Below are positions 18,290-27,037 of a stretch of 43,481 nucleotides of DNA, piece after piece; position 1 is the first letter of the stretch; every line of letters begins with the position of its first letter. This DNA is from Planctomycetaceae bacterium (GTDB lineage: Bacteria > Planctomycetota > Planctomycetia > Planctomycetales > Planctomycetaceae). Under the pieces are notes generated by a model. It was not told the DNA's origin and ran no database searches. It saw only the letters and a list, made by a program, of their open reading frames with translations. The position numbers and the translations under genes are program-made. The stretch covers positions 1 to 43,481 of the forward strand of contig JADZEF010000236.1 of the NCBI GenBank assembly GCA_020850695.1, given 5' to 3'.

Positions 18290-19615
18290 ATGCTTCGGAA
18301 GTCGTTCGCGTCGCTTCTCGCGCTCTCGCTCGTCGTCGTTCCGTCTGCCTACGCCCAACGCGGAGGCCGGGGCGGAGCCGGCGCTCCGCACGGCCAGCCC
18401 CCGCACGGGCAACCACCCCGCGGCCAGTCGCCGCATGGGGGCGGACTGGGCGGAGGGATTCCGCCAAAGAACGAGTCAGCGGCATCGCATCTACAACACG
18501 GCGGAGCCGGGTCCGGGCCGCATGGCGGTGCATCGGCGCCTCCGGCCGCCCGACTTGGCACCAATCCGGGATCCCAAGCCGGTCGGCCGGGAGCGCCGGG
18601 CGGCGGCGCACGGCCAGGAACTCGGGGTGAGAATGCAACGACCGGAACGCGGTCAGGCACGGGGCCAGAAACCGGCAGACCAGGAACGGGCGCTCGTCCG
18701 GGGACCTCCACAGGAAACACGGCCAATGTCGTGCGCCCGGGCACGGGGTCGGGAACATCCGCGGGGAATACAACGAACGTCGTCGGAGCGCGGCCCGGCA
18801 CGGGATCGACCACGCAGGCGGTTCCGCCGACCACGGCCAATCGTCCGGGCGTCGGCGCGGGTGGGGTGGGAGGTCCCGCAAGCGGCATCGGCGTTCTCCC
18901 CGGTGCGGGTGCCGGCCTGCCCGGTGTACCCGCCGCGGCCCAGGGGACGCGCTACACGTCGAATTCGGCGCTCAATGCGCAGGCCGCTTCGGTTCGCGCG
19001 GCTGCCGTCGCCAACCCGACCTACAACACGGCATCCTTCGCGGCGTACGGTAATGCCTGGCAGCCCACCAATCTGGCAGCGGCTTCGGTCTATTCGAACC
19101 CGGGGTATGGGGCAGTGGCCGCCGGCGTCGGCTTGAGCGCTCAACCCGTTGCCTACGACTACGGAGCAAACGTCGTCGCCCAGCCCACGACCGTCTACGT
19201 CAACGGCGACTCGGCGGGGACTCCGCAGCAATACGCGAGTCAGGCGAGCGCCATTGCCGCTGCCGGCGCGTCGGCTCATGCGGCGCCCAACTCTAAGTGG
19301 ATTCCGCTGGGTGTCTTCGCGCTCGTGCAGGGAGATGCCACCACGTCGGACGACGTCTTCCAGCTGGCCGTCAACGCGGATGGAATCATTCAAGGCAATT
19401 ACCACAACGTCCGCTCTGACCAGATGGAGAGCGTCGCCGGTTCGGTCGACAAGAAGACGCAGCGGGCAGCGTGGACCATCGGCGGCGACAAATCCCCGGT
19501 TTATGAGGCGGGAATCGCGAATCTCACGAAGGAAGCCACGCCGATTCTGGTGCATCTGGAAGATGGCCGGTCGAACCAGCTCACGCTCGTTCGGCTCCAG
19601 CAGCCGCAACCCTGA
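18290..19615 (+). CDS. Secreted Gly/Pro-rich surface protein ('mu-protocadherin'-like)
   Basis: 441 residues. Signal peptide 1-22 ('..VVPSAYAQ'). Residues ~23-200 are low complexity, rich in Gly, Pro, Ala, Thr and Arg with imperfect 'GQPPHGQPP' and 'RPGTGSGT' repeats. A middle Ala/Asn/Tyr-rich part contains 'YVNGDSAGTPQQYASQA', a motif of the planctomycete family annotated as mu-protocadherin-like cell-surface protein. The C-terminal ~110 residues form a compact domain starting 'WIPLGVFALVQGD' and including 'QLAVNADGIIQGNYHN'. The function is unknown. Position between the SnoaL-type gene and sulfatase 1 suggests one export-related unit. Confidence 0.75.
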   Translation: MLRKSFASLLALSLVVVPSAYAQRGGRGGAGAPHGQPPHGQPPRGQSPHGGGLGGGIPPKNESAASHLQHGGAGSGPHGGASAPPAARLGTNPGSQAGRPGAPGGGARPGTRGENATTGTRSGTGPETGRPGTGARPGTSTGNTANVVRPGTGSGTSAGNTTNVVGARPGTGSTTQAVPPTTANRPGVGAGGVGGPASGIGVLPGAGAGLPGVPAAAQGTRYTSNSALNAQAASVRAAAVANPTYNTASFAAYGNAWQPTNLAAASVYSNPGYGAVAAGVGLSAQPVAYDYGANVVAQPTTVYVNGDSAGTPQQYASQASAIAAAGASAHAAPNSKWIPLGVFALVQGDATTSDDVFQLAVNADGIIQGNYHNVRSDQMESVAGSVDKKTQRAAWTIGGDKSPVYEAGIANLTKEATPILVHLEDGRSNQLTLVRLQQPQP

Positions 19616-19728
19616 AGTCGCGGGTCGTCTCGCAACACATCACCGTCGGCTCTCGCATGCCTCGGTTGCGATCCATCGATCGTCACCGGGGCTCATTTCA
19701 ACTGACAAGTATTTCCGGTGGGAAGCTC

Positions 19729-22266
19729 ATGCCTCGTCGCACGCGAAGCACGTCCGCGCTCGTTCTCATCACTTGCATCAGCGGTGCAGGTCTCGGCTAT
19801 GTTGCAGCGACCGCGCAGCAGCCGGCCTCCAAAGGGCCGCCGCCGATTGGTTCACCCGCGGCGACGACCAGCATCGACGGCAAGCAGCTGCCGGCCCCGA
19901 GCCCGAAGTTCGGCGGCGTGATCAAGGACGGCGCTCTTCAGTCGACCCCCTGGTGGGCGCCGCGGATCGTTCCGCCCAAAGGCGCGCCAAACGTCCTCCT
20001 GATCATGACGGATGACTCTGGCTTCGGCGTCCCGAGCACGTTCGGCGGCGTGGTCCCGACGCCGGCAATGGATCGCGTCGCGAAGAATGGCCTGCGCTAT
20101 AACCAGATCTGCTCGACCGCGCTTTGTTCCCCGACGCGTGCCGCACTTCTCACCGGCCGCAATCATCATGCAGTCGGCTTCGGCGTGATCTCCGAGCAGT
20201 CGACGGGCTATCCGGGCTACGACAGCATCATCACGAAGGACAAATCGACGATCGGCCGCGTTTTGAGGGACAACGGTTACGCTACGTCGTGGTTCGGGAA
20301 GAACCACAACACGCCGGCGTTTGCCGCCAGCGCGGCGGGACCGTTCGATCAATGGCCGATCGGAATGGGGTTCGAGTACTTCTACGGGTTCGTCGGGGGG
20401 GACGCGAACCAGTGGGAGCCGAACCTGTTCCGCAACACAACGCAGATCTATCCCTTCCAGGGTAAGCCCGGCTGGAACCTGACGACGGCGATGGCCGATG
20501 ATGCGATCGACCATCTCCACAAGCTCAACCAGATCGAGCCCTCCAAGCCCTTCTTCGTCAAGTTCACGCCGGGCGGGACTCACGCCCCCCACCATCCGAC
20601 GAAGGAGTGGGTCGACAAGATCCGCGAGATGCACCTCTTCGACCAAGGCTGGAACAAGGTCCGCGAGACGATCTTCGCCAACCAGAAGAAGCTCGGTGTG
20701 ATTCCCGAGAGCACCACGCTGCCCCCGTGGCCGAAGGAAGTCATCAAGAACTGGGACGAGTGCACGGCGGACGAGAAGAAACTCTTCATCCGGCAGGCGG
20801 AGATCTTTGCCGCCTACTCGGCCTACACCGACCATGAGATCGGCCGTGTCATCCAGGCGGTTGAGGACATCGGCAAGCTCGATAACACGCTCATCATCTA
20901 CATCAACGGAGACAACGGAACAAGCGCCGAAGGAGGACCGCTGGGAACGCCCAATGAGGTCGCCTTCTTCAACGGCGTCAGCGTCCCGGTCGAGGTCCAG
21001 CTCGCGAAGTACTACGACGACTGGGGGACCGAGAAGACGTACAACCACATGTCGGCCGGATGGTCGTGGGCCTTCGACACTCCGTTCAGCTGGTTCAAGC
21101 AGAACGCCTCGCGGCTCGGCGGAATCCGCCAGGGGATGTGCGTCTCCTGGCCGGCTCGCATCAAGGACAAAGGGGGGCTGCGCGAGCAGTTCACCCACGT
21201 CATCGACGTCATGCCGACGATTTTGGACGCCTGCGGCATCGCTGCGCCCGAACGGGTCGACGGAATCCCGCAGACGCCGCTCGACGGCGTGAGTTTCGCG
21301 TACACGTTCGACGCGAAGAACGCAAAAGCGCCGTCCCGCCACAAGACGCAGTACTTCGAAATGATGGGTCAGTACGCCCTCTTTCACGAGGGTTGGCTCC
21401 TCGCCACAAAGGTGAACCGTGCCCCGTGGGAAGCCTACGGACCGGCCAACACCGATCCTCTCAACAACCAGGTTCTCGAACTCTTCGACCTGACGAAGGA
21501 CTTCAACCAGACCGAGGATCTGGCTGCGAAACACCCCGACAAGGTGAAAGAAATGAAGCAGAAGTTCGTCGAAGAAGCCCGCAAACACCAGGTCTTCCCG
21601 ATGGATGCGTCGGTCGCCGCCCGAATCATCGCGCCGCGCCCGAACATCACGGCGGGACGGACGGAATTCGTCTACACCCGTCCGATGACCGGATTGCCGC
21701 AGGGAGACTCGCCGCAACTGCTCAACTGCTCCTACACGATTACGGCGGAGATCGACATCCCGAAAGAGGGCGCGGAAGGCATGATCCTGACCTCCGGCGG
21801 ACGGTTCGCCGGCTACGGCTTCTATCTGCTCAAGGGGAAGCCGGTCTTCCTCTGGAACCTGCTCGATCTGAACCGGATCAAATGGGAAGGCTCGGAAGCC
21901 CTTTCCCCCGGTAAGCATACAGTCGAGTTCGACTTCCAGTACGAAGGGAAAGGAATCGGTACGCTCCTTTACAACAGCTTCAGCGGCCTCGCCCGTCCCG
22001 GCCAAGGGAGTCTCAAGGTCGATGGAATGCCGGTCGCCACGAAGACGATGGAGCGCACGTTGCCAATGATCCTGCAATGGGACGAGGCCTTCGACATCGG
22101 CTCCGACACGCTTACCGGCGTGAACGATGCGGACTACCAGCCCCCATTCGCGCTGACCGCCAAACTGAATAAGCTGACGATCAGGGTCGACCGCCCGCAA
22201 CTCACGCCAGAGGACATCAAGCGATTCCAGGAAGACGGGCAGCGGAGCAATCGCGCCAGCGAATGA
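19729..22266 (+). CDS. Secreted arylsulfatase, type I (formylglycine) sulfatase 1
   Basis: 845 residues. Signal sequence about 1-29 ('..GYVAATAQQ'). Sulfatase domain from about 85: metal-binding 'IMTDD' (D95, D96), the modification motif 'CSPTR' (C133-R137, with 'TGR' after it), 'GKNHNTP', and metal ligands in 'NGDNGTSAEGG'. The cysteine must be oxidised to formylglycine by a maturase not encoded here. A C-terminal beta-sandwich region (about 640-830, 'GAEGMILTSGGRFAGYG') is shared with sulfatase 2. It should remove sulfate esters from organic or polysaccharide substrates outside the cytoplasm. The ATG at 19729 has a GGTGGG site and leads straight into the signal peptide; the upstream ATG at 19657 adds 24 residues without export character. 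Confidence 0.9.
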   Translation: MPRRTRSTSALVLITCISGAGLGYVAATAQQPASKGPPPIGSPAATTSIDGKQLPAPSPKFGGVIKDGALQSTPWWAPRIVPPKGAPNVLLIMTDDSGFGVPSTFGGVVPTPAMDRVAKNGLRYNQICSTALCSPTRAALLTGRNHHAVGFGVISEQSTGYPGYDSIITKDKSTIGRVLRDNGYATSWFGKNHNTPAFAASAAGPFDQWPIGMGFEYFYGFVGGDANQWEPNLFRNTTQIYPFQGKPGWNLTTAMADDAIDHLHKLNQIEPSKPFFVKFTPGGTHAPHHPTKEWVDKIREMHLFDQGWNKVRETIFANQKKLGVIPESTTLPPWPKEVIKNWDECTADEKKLFIRQAEIFAAYSAYTDHEIGRVIQAVEDIGKLDNTLIIYINGDNGTSAEGGPLGTPNEVAFFNGVSVPVEVQLAKYYDDWGTEKTYNHMSAGWSWAFDTPFSWFKQNASRLGGIRQGMCVSWPARIKDKGGLREQFTHVIDVMPTILDACGIAAPERVDGIPQTPLDGVSFAYTFDAKNAKAPSRHKTQYFEMMGQYALFHEGWLLATKVNRAPWEAYGPANTDPLNNQVLELFDLTKDFNQTEDLAAKHPDKVKEMKQKFVEEARKHQVFPMDASVAARIIAPRPNITAGRTEFVYTRPMTGLPQGDSPQLLNCSYTITAEIDIPKEGAEGMILTSGGRFAGYGFYLLKGKPVFLWNLLDLNRIKWEGSEALSPGKHTVEFDFQYEGKGIGTLLYNSFSGLARPGQGSLKVDGMPVATKTMERTLPMILQWDEAFDIGSDTLTGVNDADYQPPFALTAKLNKLTIRVDRPQLTPEDIKRFQEDGQRSNRASE

Positions 22267-22340
22267 GTGCCCGCGGTAGATAAGGACGTTGGCATTCCGA
22301 TCGTGCTCGGTTAAGCGCGGACTCAGCCGTCGGTTCTCGC

Positions 22341-22500
22341 ATCGGTCACATCGACTGCATCGACAAAGCCCCCGTCGTGCACGCGTCGGTGCTCACGGCC
22401 GGATCAGCAGTACGAAGATGCTTCGGCCTCGGGCGATTTCACCGACGCGTGCAGACGCTTCCAGCGGAGACCATCGAGGTGTCGGACAGGTGTCGGACCG
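22341..22500 (+). repeat. Dispersed intergenic repeat, copy C
   Basis: The copy contains 'GGTCACATCGACTGCATCGA', 'AAGCCCCCGTCGTGCACGCG', 'TCGGTGCTCACG', 'AAGATGCTTCGGCCTCGGG' and 'CGATTTCACCGACGCGTG', in the same order as copies A and B. It is the best-preserved copy and lies 3' of sulfatase 1. Confidence 0.7.
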
Positions 22501-22644
22501 ACGCACCCTCGTTGTAGTCGAACTGCCGATTGACTTTCGATGCCGGACGCGATGGATTCGGGCAATCCCGTTGAACATTCCTGTTCAAGCGAGAGTGCAG
22601 GCGGGCTAGCCATGACCGCCTCGACGACCCCACCATCCGGTCAT

Positions 22645-22800
22645 ATAGACGAGATTGCGGTTGTCCCGGATGTAGGCCGAGCGGTGCGTGTTTCGGATTC
22701 GGACGACGCGAACTGCTGGTTCGTGGGGCAAGGGAAACAAGGACCGGGTGACAACGCTTTCCGTGTCGCTGGCGGACGCTCTGGCACGGTCGGTCCCGCG
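22645..22800 (+). pseudogene. Integron-type tyrosine recombinase fragment
   Basis: Translation in two frames gives 'FGRRELLVRG' and then, after a frameshift near 22735, 'GKGNKDRVTTLSVSLADAL'. This matches the '(D/F)xRRxLxVRGGKGxKDR' block just before the catalytic lysine region of integron integrases and related recombinases. Preceding 'LRLSR' may be the remnant of 'LRxSE'. Only about 45 residues survive. No attC sites or cassette array were seen. Confidence 0.5.
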
Positions 22801-22897
22801 CTCTGGCCCGTGGTCGGGGTGCATACCGTCATGGCAGTGGGGTGCGTCGTCTGTCTCCTTGAAGATATCGTAAGCTGGCCGTCAGGCGGGGGGCATC

Positions 22898-23311
22898 GTG
22901 GACGACCCAGAACATGAAGCCCGAACGGGCGAATCGATCGGAGAGGGGGCCACCCTGGCGAGGTTCCGAACCCGGCTCGCGCTCGACCGGACGATGCTGG
23001 CCTGGGTTCGGACGGCGCTGTCGATGGTCGGGTTCGGGTTTGGCACGGTTGCCTTCTTCCGGTCGCTCCGTCAGGCCCACCCCGGCGAGGAGCCCCGCCG
23101 ACTCCATGAGACGGCGATCGCCTTCGGCCTGATCCTCCTCGTGCTGGGGGTGGTCGCGCTGGCGCTCGCAGGCGCATCCCACTGGCGGTCGTTCCGGGCC
23201 GTGCAACGGGGGGTACCACCTGGCGCGGGACTGTGGCCGTTGAGCCTCGCGCTGGCGCTGCTCGTGGCAGTCCTCGGCGTCGTGAGTCTGGCCCTGTTGT
23301 TCACGTTGTGA
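22898..23311 (+). CDS. DUF202 family membrane protein
   Basis: 137 residues with three predicted transmembrane helices (about 40-57, 74-93, 112-135). The N-terminal cytoplasmic part and first helix carry the DUF202/YidH signature 'RTRLALDRTMLAWVRTALS' followed by 'GFGFG'. The function of this small family is not established; related YidH/Vtc-associated domains are often found near transport or polyphosphate functions. The GTG start follows a 'GGGGGG' run at 4-5 nt. It lies alone between the two sulfatases with no evident operon link. Confidence 0.8.
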   Translation: MDDPEHEARTGESIGEGATLARFRTRLALDRTMLAWVRTALSMVGFGFGTVAFFRSLRQAHPGEEPRRLHETAIAFGLILLVLGVVALALAGASHWRSFRAVQRGVPPGAGLWPLSLALALLVAVLGVVSLALLFTL

Positions 23312-23643
23312 TTCTGGCGTCGAAGGCCAATCTCCACGGCTCATCAGCCCGCCGGCAGGTAATCTTCGTTGTTCGGCACCACGCGTCGGTCACAGCGACT
23401 GGGGGTCACGACGCATCACCGATGCCGATCCTCGATTGTCCGGTGGCGTCGGTTCCGGTGAAGCGACGATCACGGCCTGGCCAGCCAGTCACGGACAGTC
23501 ACGAGGGATGTTGACTTTGGAGCACAACGTCGGATGATGGGAACGCGGCGGTCACCGCCCCGATCGATCGCATCCAGCGACCGCTCCACAATCGCGCGAT
23601 TCCGCGAATACCCGGCGCTCGCCGACCGTCAAAGGACGCAACA
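23312..23643. other. Intergenic region before sulfatase 2
   Basis: It contains only a weak partial match to the dispersed repeat ('GCGTCGGTCACAGCGACTG' at about 23383-23401). No gene is seen. A 'TTGACT' at about 23511 could serve as a -35 element for sulfatase 2. Confidence 0.3.
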
Positions 23644-26217
23644 ATGAGACGCTCGCAGTCGGGAACGATCCAGGGCCTGATGGTCCTGGCGGCTCTGATA
23701 TTCACTTCGGGCTGTGCCGAGCATTCCGTAGACAGCGGGAAGAAAGGTGCGGCTGCCAAGGCCGCGGCAAACGAGCAACCCGCTGGATCGACAGCGAAGG
23801 CCGAGCCCGAGCAACCTGTCGCCGAAACGCAGGTTGCCGCGGTAGGCAGCCCCGGCGCGACGGTCAGCATTCCCGGCAATCAGCTCCCCCCGCCCGACCC
23901 GAAATTCGGCGGCGTGATCAAGGAGAAAGCGGCCGACTCGAAGTCGTGGTGGGCGCCGCGCATCGTGCCGCCGAAGGGGGCGCCCAATGTGCTCCTGATT
24001 ATGACGGACGACTGTGGGTTCGGCTCGCCGAGCACGTTCGGGGGAGTGATCCCCACGCCGGCCCTCGATCGCATCGCGAAGAGCGGCCTGCGATACACGC
24101 AGTTCCACTCAACATCCCTCTGCTCGCCGACGCGCGCCGCTCTGATCACCGGACGCACCCATCACGTCTCAGGCTTCGGCGTCGTCGGCGAGGCGGCCAC
24201 CGGTTTCCCCGGCTACGACTCCGTCATTCGCCGCGAGTGCGGCACCGTCGGCGAGATCCTCAAGCAGAACGGCTACGCCACGTCGTGGTTCGGCAAGGAC
24301 CACAATACGCCGTTCTATGAAGCGTCGGTGGCCGGACCGTTCGATCAATGGCCCAATGGAATGGGCTTCGAGTACTTCTACGGTTTCATCGGCGGCGACA
24401 CGAGCCAGTGGACGCCGAACCTGTACCGCAACACGACGGCCATCTATCCGTTCCAGGGCAACCCGGAGTGGAACCTGACCACCGCAATGGCCGACGACGC
24501 GATCGACTATATGAAGGGTCTCAGCGAAGTCGCGCCCGACAAGCCGTTCTTCGTCTATTACGTGCCGGGCGGCGTCCACGCGCCGCATCATCCCACCAAG
24601 GAATGGATCAAGAAGATCAGCGATCTCCACCTGTTCGACGACGGGTGGAACAAGCTCCGCGAAACGATCTTCGCGAACCAGAAGAAGCTCGGCCTCATCC
24701 CCGAGAACACGAAGCTGACGAAGTGGCCGAAGGAGCTGCCCGAATGGGACACGCTCGACCTTGAGCAGAAGAAGCTGTTCATCAAGCAGGCCGACGTCTT
24801 CGCCGCCTACCTCGCCTACACCGATCACGAAATCGGCCGCGTCATTCAGGCCGTCGAAGACATGGGCAAGCTCGACGACACGCTCATCATGTTCATCAGC
24901 GGCGACAACGGAGCAAGCCCCGAAGGGACGATCAACGGCACGCCGAACGAGTTCACCTTCTTCAATGGCGTGACGGTCCCGGTGAAGGATCAGTTCCTGT
25001 TCTATGAGTTCTGGGGCTCGGACGCGACGTTCCCCCATTACTCCGCCGGTTGGGCCTGGGCCTTCGACACGCCCTTCCAGTGGTGCAAGCAGGTGGCGTC
25101 GCACTTCGGCGGTACACGCCAGGGCATGTGCATGTCCTGGCCCGGCCACATCAAGGACGAGGGGGGAATCCGCACGCAGTTCCACCACATGATCGACGTC
25201 GTGCCGACGATTCTCGAAGCATCGGGCGTCCCCGCGCCCGACACGATCAACGGCATCCCGCAGCGTCCGATGGACGGCGTGAGCATGGTCTATACGTGGG
25301 ACAAGGCAAACGCCGACGCCCCCTCGAAACGGACGACGCAGTACTTCGAGATGCTCGGCAACCGCGCCATCTATCACGACGGCTGGGTCGCCTGCACAAC
25401 TCCGGTGAGCACCCCCTGGGATCTCGGCATCAAACCGTCGCCCGACGTGATCACCGGGTACCAGTGGGAACTCTACAACATCAAGGAAGACTTCTCGCAG
25501 GCCGACAACCTCGCTGCCGCGATGCCGGACAAGCTCAAGGAGCTGCAGGAAGTTTTCTACGCCGAGGCGAAGAAGAACGACGTCCTGCCGCTGGACAACT
25601 CCAGTCTCGCCCGGTTTCTGACGCCGCGCCCCAGTCCGACCGCGGGACGCACCACATTCACCTACAGCGGAACGCTCAGCGGCGTTCCGCCGGCCTGCGC
25701 TCCCAGCATTCTGGGACGCTCTTACAACATCGAAGCAGTGGTCGAGATCCCCGAAGGGGGCGCCGAAGGGATGATCGTCACCGAAGGGGGCCGCTTCGGC
25801 GGCTACGGCCTCTTCCTGAGCAAAGGAGAGCTCGACATCGGCCGCGGCAAGGTCGTGTTCCTCTACAATCTGCTCGGAATGAAACGGATCGCGTGGGAAG
25901 GCCCGAAACTCGAGCCGGGCAAGCACACGATCACGTTCGCCTTCAAGTACGACGGCCCCGGCTTCGGCAAAGGGGGCGCCGGAACCCTCTCGGTCGACGG
26001 CAAGGAGATCGAGACGAAAACGCTGGAGAACACGGTCCCGATCACGTTCCCGGAAGACGAAGCGTTCGACGTCGGAATGGACACCCGCACGCCGCTCGCC
26101 CTCGTCGAGTATCGCTATGAGTGCCCGTTCAAGTTCACCGGCAGGATCAATCGGCTGATCTACACGCTGGGCCCGCACGAGTTCGTCGCGGAAAAGAGCG
26201 ACAAGAGGAAGGAATAG
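23644..26217 (+). CDS. Lipoprotein arylsulfatase, type I (formylglycine) sulfatase 2
   Basis: 857 residues. A lipoprotein signal is visible: hydrophobic 'LMVLAALIF' then lipobox 'TSGC' with Cys24, followed by a flexible Ala/Lys/Glu-rich linker to ~70. The sulfatase domain has 'IMTDD' (D122, D123), the formylglycine motif 'CSPTR' (C160-R164), 'GKDHNTP' and 'SGDNGASPEG'. A C-terminal beta domain 'GAEGMIVTEGGRFGGYG' parallels sulfatase 1; the two proteins align along almost their whole length and are clear paralogues that differ in anchoring. The enzyme should work at the membrane surface on sulfated substrates. A small membrane-protein gene follows 22 bp downstream. Confidence 0.9.
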   Translation: MRRSQSGTIQGLMVLAALIFTSGCAEHSVDSGKKGAAAKAAANEQPAGSTAKAEPEQPVAETQVAAVGSPGATVSIPGNQLPPPDPKFGGVIKEKAADSKSWWAPRIVPPKGAPNVLLIMTDDCGFGSPSTFGGVIPTPALDRIAKSGLRYTQFHSTSLCSPTRAALITGRTHHVSGFGVVGEAATGFPGYDSVIRRECGTVGEILKQNGYATSWFGKDHNTPFYEASVAGPFDQWPNGMGFEYFYGFIGGDTSQWTPNLYRNTTAIYPFQGNPEWNLTTAMADDAIDYMKGLSEVAPDKPFFVYYVPGGVHAPHHPTKEWIKKISDLHLFDDGWNKLRETIFANQKKLGLIPENTKLTKWPKELPEWDTLDLEQKKLFIKQADVFAAYLAYTDHEIGRVIQAVEDMGKLDDTLIMFISGDNGASPEGTINGTPNEFTFFNGVTVPVKDQFLFYEFWGSDATFPHYSAGWAWAFDTPFQWCKQVASHFGGTRQGMCMSWPGHIKDEGGIRTQFHHMIDVVPTILEASGVPAPDTINGIPQRPMDGVSMVYTWDKANADAPSKRTTQYFEMLGNRAIYHDGWVACTTPVSTPWDLGIKPSPDVITGYQWELYNIKEDFSQADNLAAAMPDKLKELQEVFYAEAKKNDVLPLDNSSLARFLTPRPSPTAGRTTFTYSGTLSGVPPACAPSILGRSYNIEAVVEIPEGGAEGMIVTEGGRFGGYGLFLSKGELDIGRGKVVFLYNLLGMKRIAWEGPKLEPGKHTITFAFKYDGPGFGKGGAGTLSVDGKEIETKTLENTVPITFPEDEAFDVGMDTRTPLALVEYRYECPFKFTGRINRLIYTLGPHEFVAEKSDKRKE

Positions 26218-26239
26218 CGCCGCCCGGACGGCCCCTCGC

Positions 26240-26617
26240 ATGAACAAGCCTCTCGCTGTCGCCGCGCTGGCCGAAGCCGCCATCGGCATGGCACTCATCG
26301 TCGTGCCGTCTCTCGTGGCACGTCTGCTGCTCGGAACGGAACTCACCGGCGTCGCCGTTGCCGTCGGGCGCGTCGCCGGCATCAGCCTGATGGCGCTCGG
26401 ACTCGCCTGCTGGCCTGGGAGAGATCCTGCGCGCGGGGCACTCGGCGGGATGGCGACCTACGGCCTGCTCGTGACGCTCTATCTCGCGTACCTGGGTATC
26501 CGAGGCGAGTGGGCCGGCCCCATCCTGTGGCCGGCGGTGGCGGTGCATGCCGTGCTGACGCTGCTGCTGGGCCGCGTATGGCTCAGTGCGAGAAGCGCTG
26601 TGCCGAAGGAACCATAG
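26240..26617 (+). CDS. Small four-helix membrane protein, unknown
   Basis: 125 residues, about four transmembrane helices (roughly 5-30, 42-60, 68-88, 95-115) with short polar loops and no catalytic motif. I do not recognise the family. It starts 22 bp after sulfatase 2, so co-transcription is likely, but no functional link can be shown. Its last codons abut the group II intron remnant, so the 3' end could have been altered by that insertion. Confidence 0.6.
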   Translation: MNKPLAVAALAEAAIGMALIVVPSLVARLLLGTELTGVAVAVGRVAGISLMALGLACWPGRDPARGALGGMATYGLLVTLYLAYLGIRGEWAGPILWPAVAVHAVLTLLLGRVWLSARSAVPKEP

Positions 26618-26619
26618 GA

Positions 26620-26928
26620 CATTCTCATTGCGAAATCACCACATGGAACTTCCGCCTGTCCGAGACTCCCAGCGTGCTGGAAGAACTCGACGGCTGGATC
26701 CGACGCCGGCTCCGCTGCTTCCTGTTGAAACAGTGGAAACCGGGCCGGGGCCGCCGGAGGGCGCTCCAACGGCTGGGCGTATTGGACCCCCACTCCGGTT
26801 CGCGCAAAGGCCCGTGGCGACTGTCGAAAACACAGGCAGTTCATGCGGGTCTGGACAAGACCTGGTTCGACACTCTGGGGCTCTTCAACCTGACCGCACA
26901 GTGGCGACTTAGGTCGCAAGCCGTTTGA
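26620..26928 (+). pseudogene. ltrA: Group II intron-encoded protein, C-terminal (maturase) remnant
   Basis: The frame carries 'RLSETPSVLEELDGWIRRRL', 'RCFLLKQWKPGR', 'ALQRLGVLD' and 'GPWRLSKTQAVHAGLDKTWF'. This is the maturase/X domain at the end of group II intron reverse transcriptases ('..VFxELDxWIRRRLR..LKQWKR..GPWRLSRTPAL'). The reverse transcriptase domain with YADD is absent, so the protein is truncated at its 5' side. The tail itself has no stop before 26926, which suggests a fairly recent deletion. Confidence 0.75.
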
Positions 26929-27000
26929 ACCGCCGGATACGGTCCCGTACGTCCGGTGGTGTGGGAAGGGCTCCGCCGCGAGGTGGACCCCTATCCCGAT
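26927..27000 (+). ncRNA. Group II intron 3' end: domains V and VI
   Basis: The 34-nt segment 26927-26960 begins 'GAACCGCCGGATACGG' and ends 'CGTACGTCCGGTGGT'; it folds as a domain V hairpin with CCGCCGGA pairing to TCCGGTGG. The following bases to about 27000 ('GTGGGAAGGGCTCC..' to '..CCCTATCCCGAT') form a second hairpin as expected for domain VI and the intron 3' end. The intron 5' half is missing, so splicing is not possible from this copy. Confidence 0.65.
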
Positions 27001-27037
27001 TCGATTCCACATGAAGAACGGAGGGAGGACTTCACCC

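Larger units (their letters stand above)
22267..22897. other. Intergenic region after sulfatase 1
   Basis: It holds repeat copy C and the integrase remnant. No intact gene is seen. Confidence 0.5.

Noticed and set aside
19852..22200. 782-codon open frame antisense to sulfatase 1 (with a similar one at 24169-26382 antisense to sulfatase 2)
   Set aside because: These are Arg/Val/Asp-rich shadow frames in GC-rich DNA opposite clearly conserved sulfatase genes; they have no domains.
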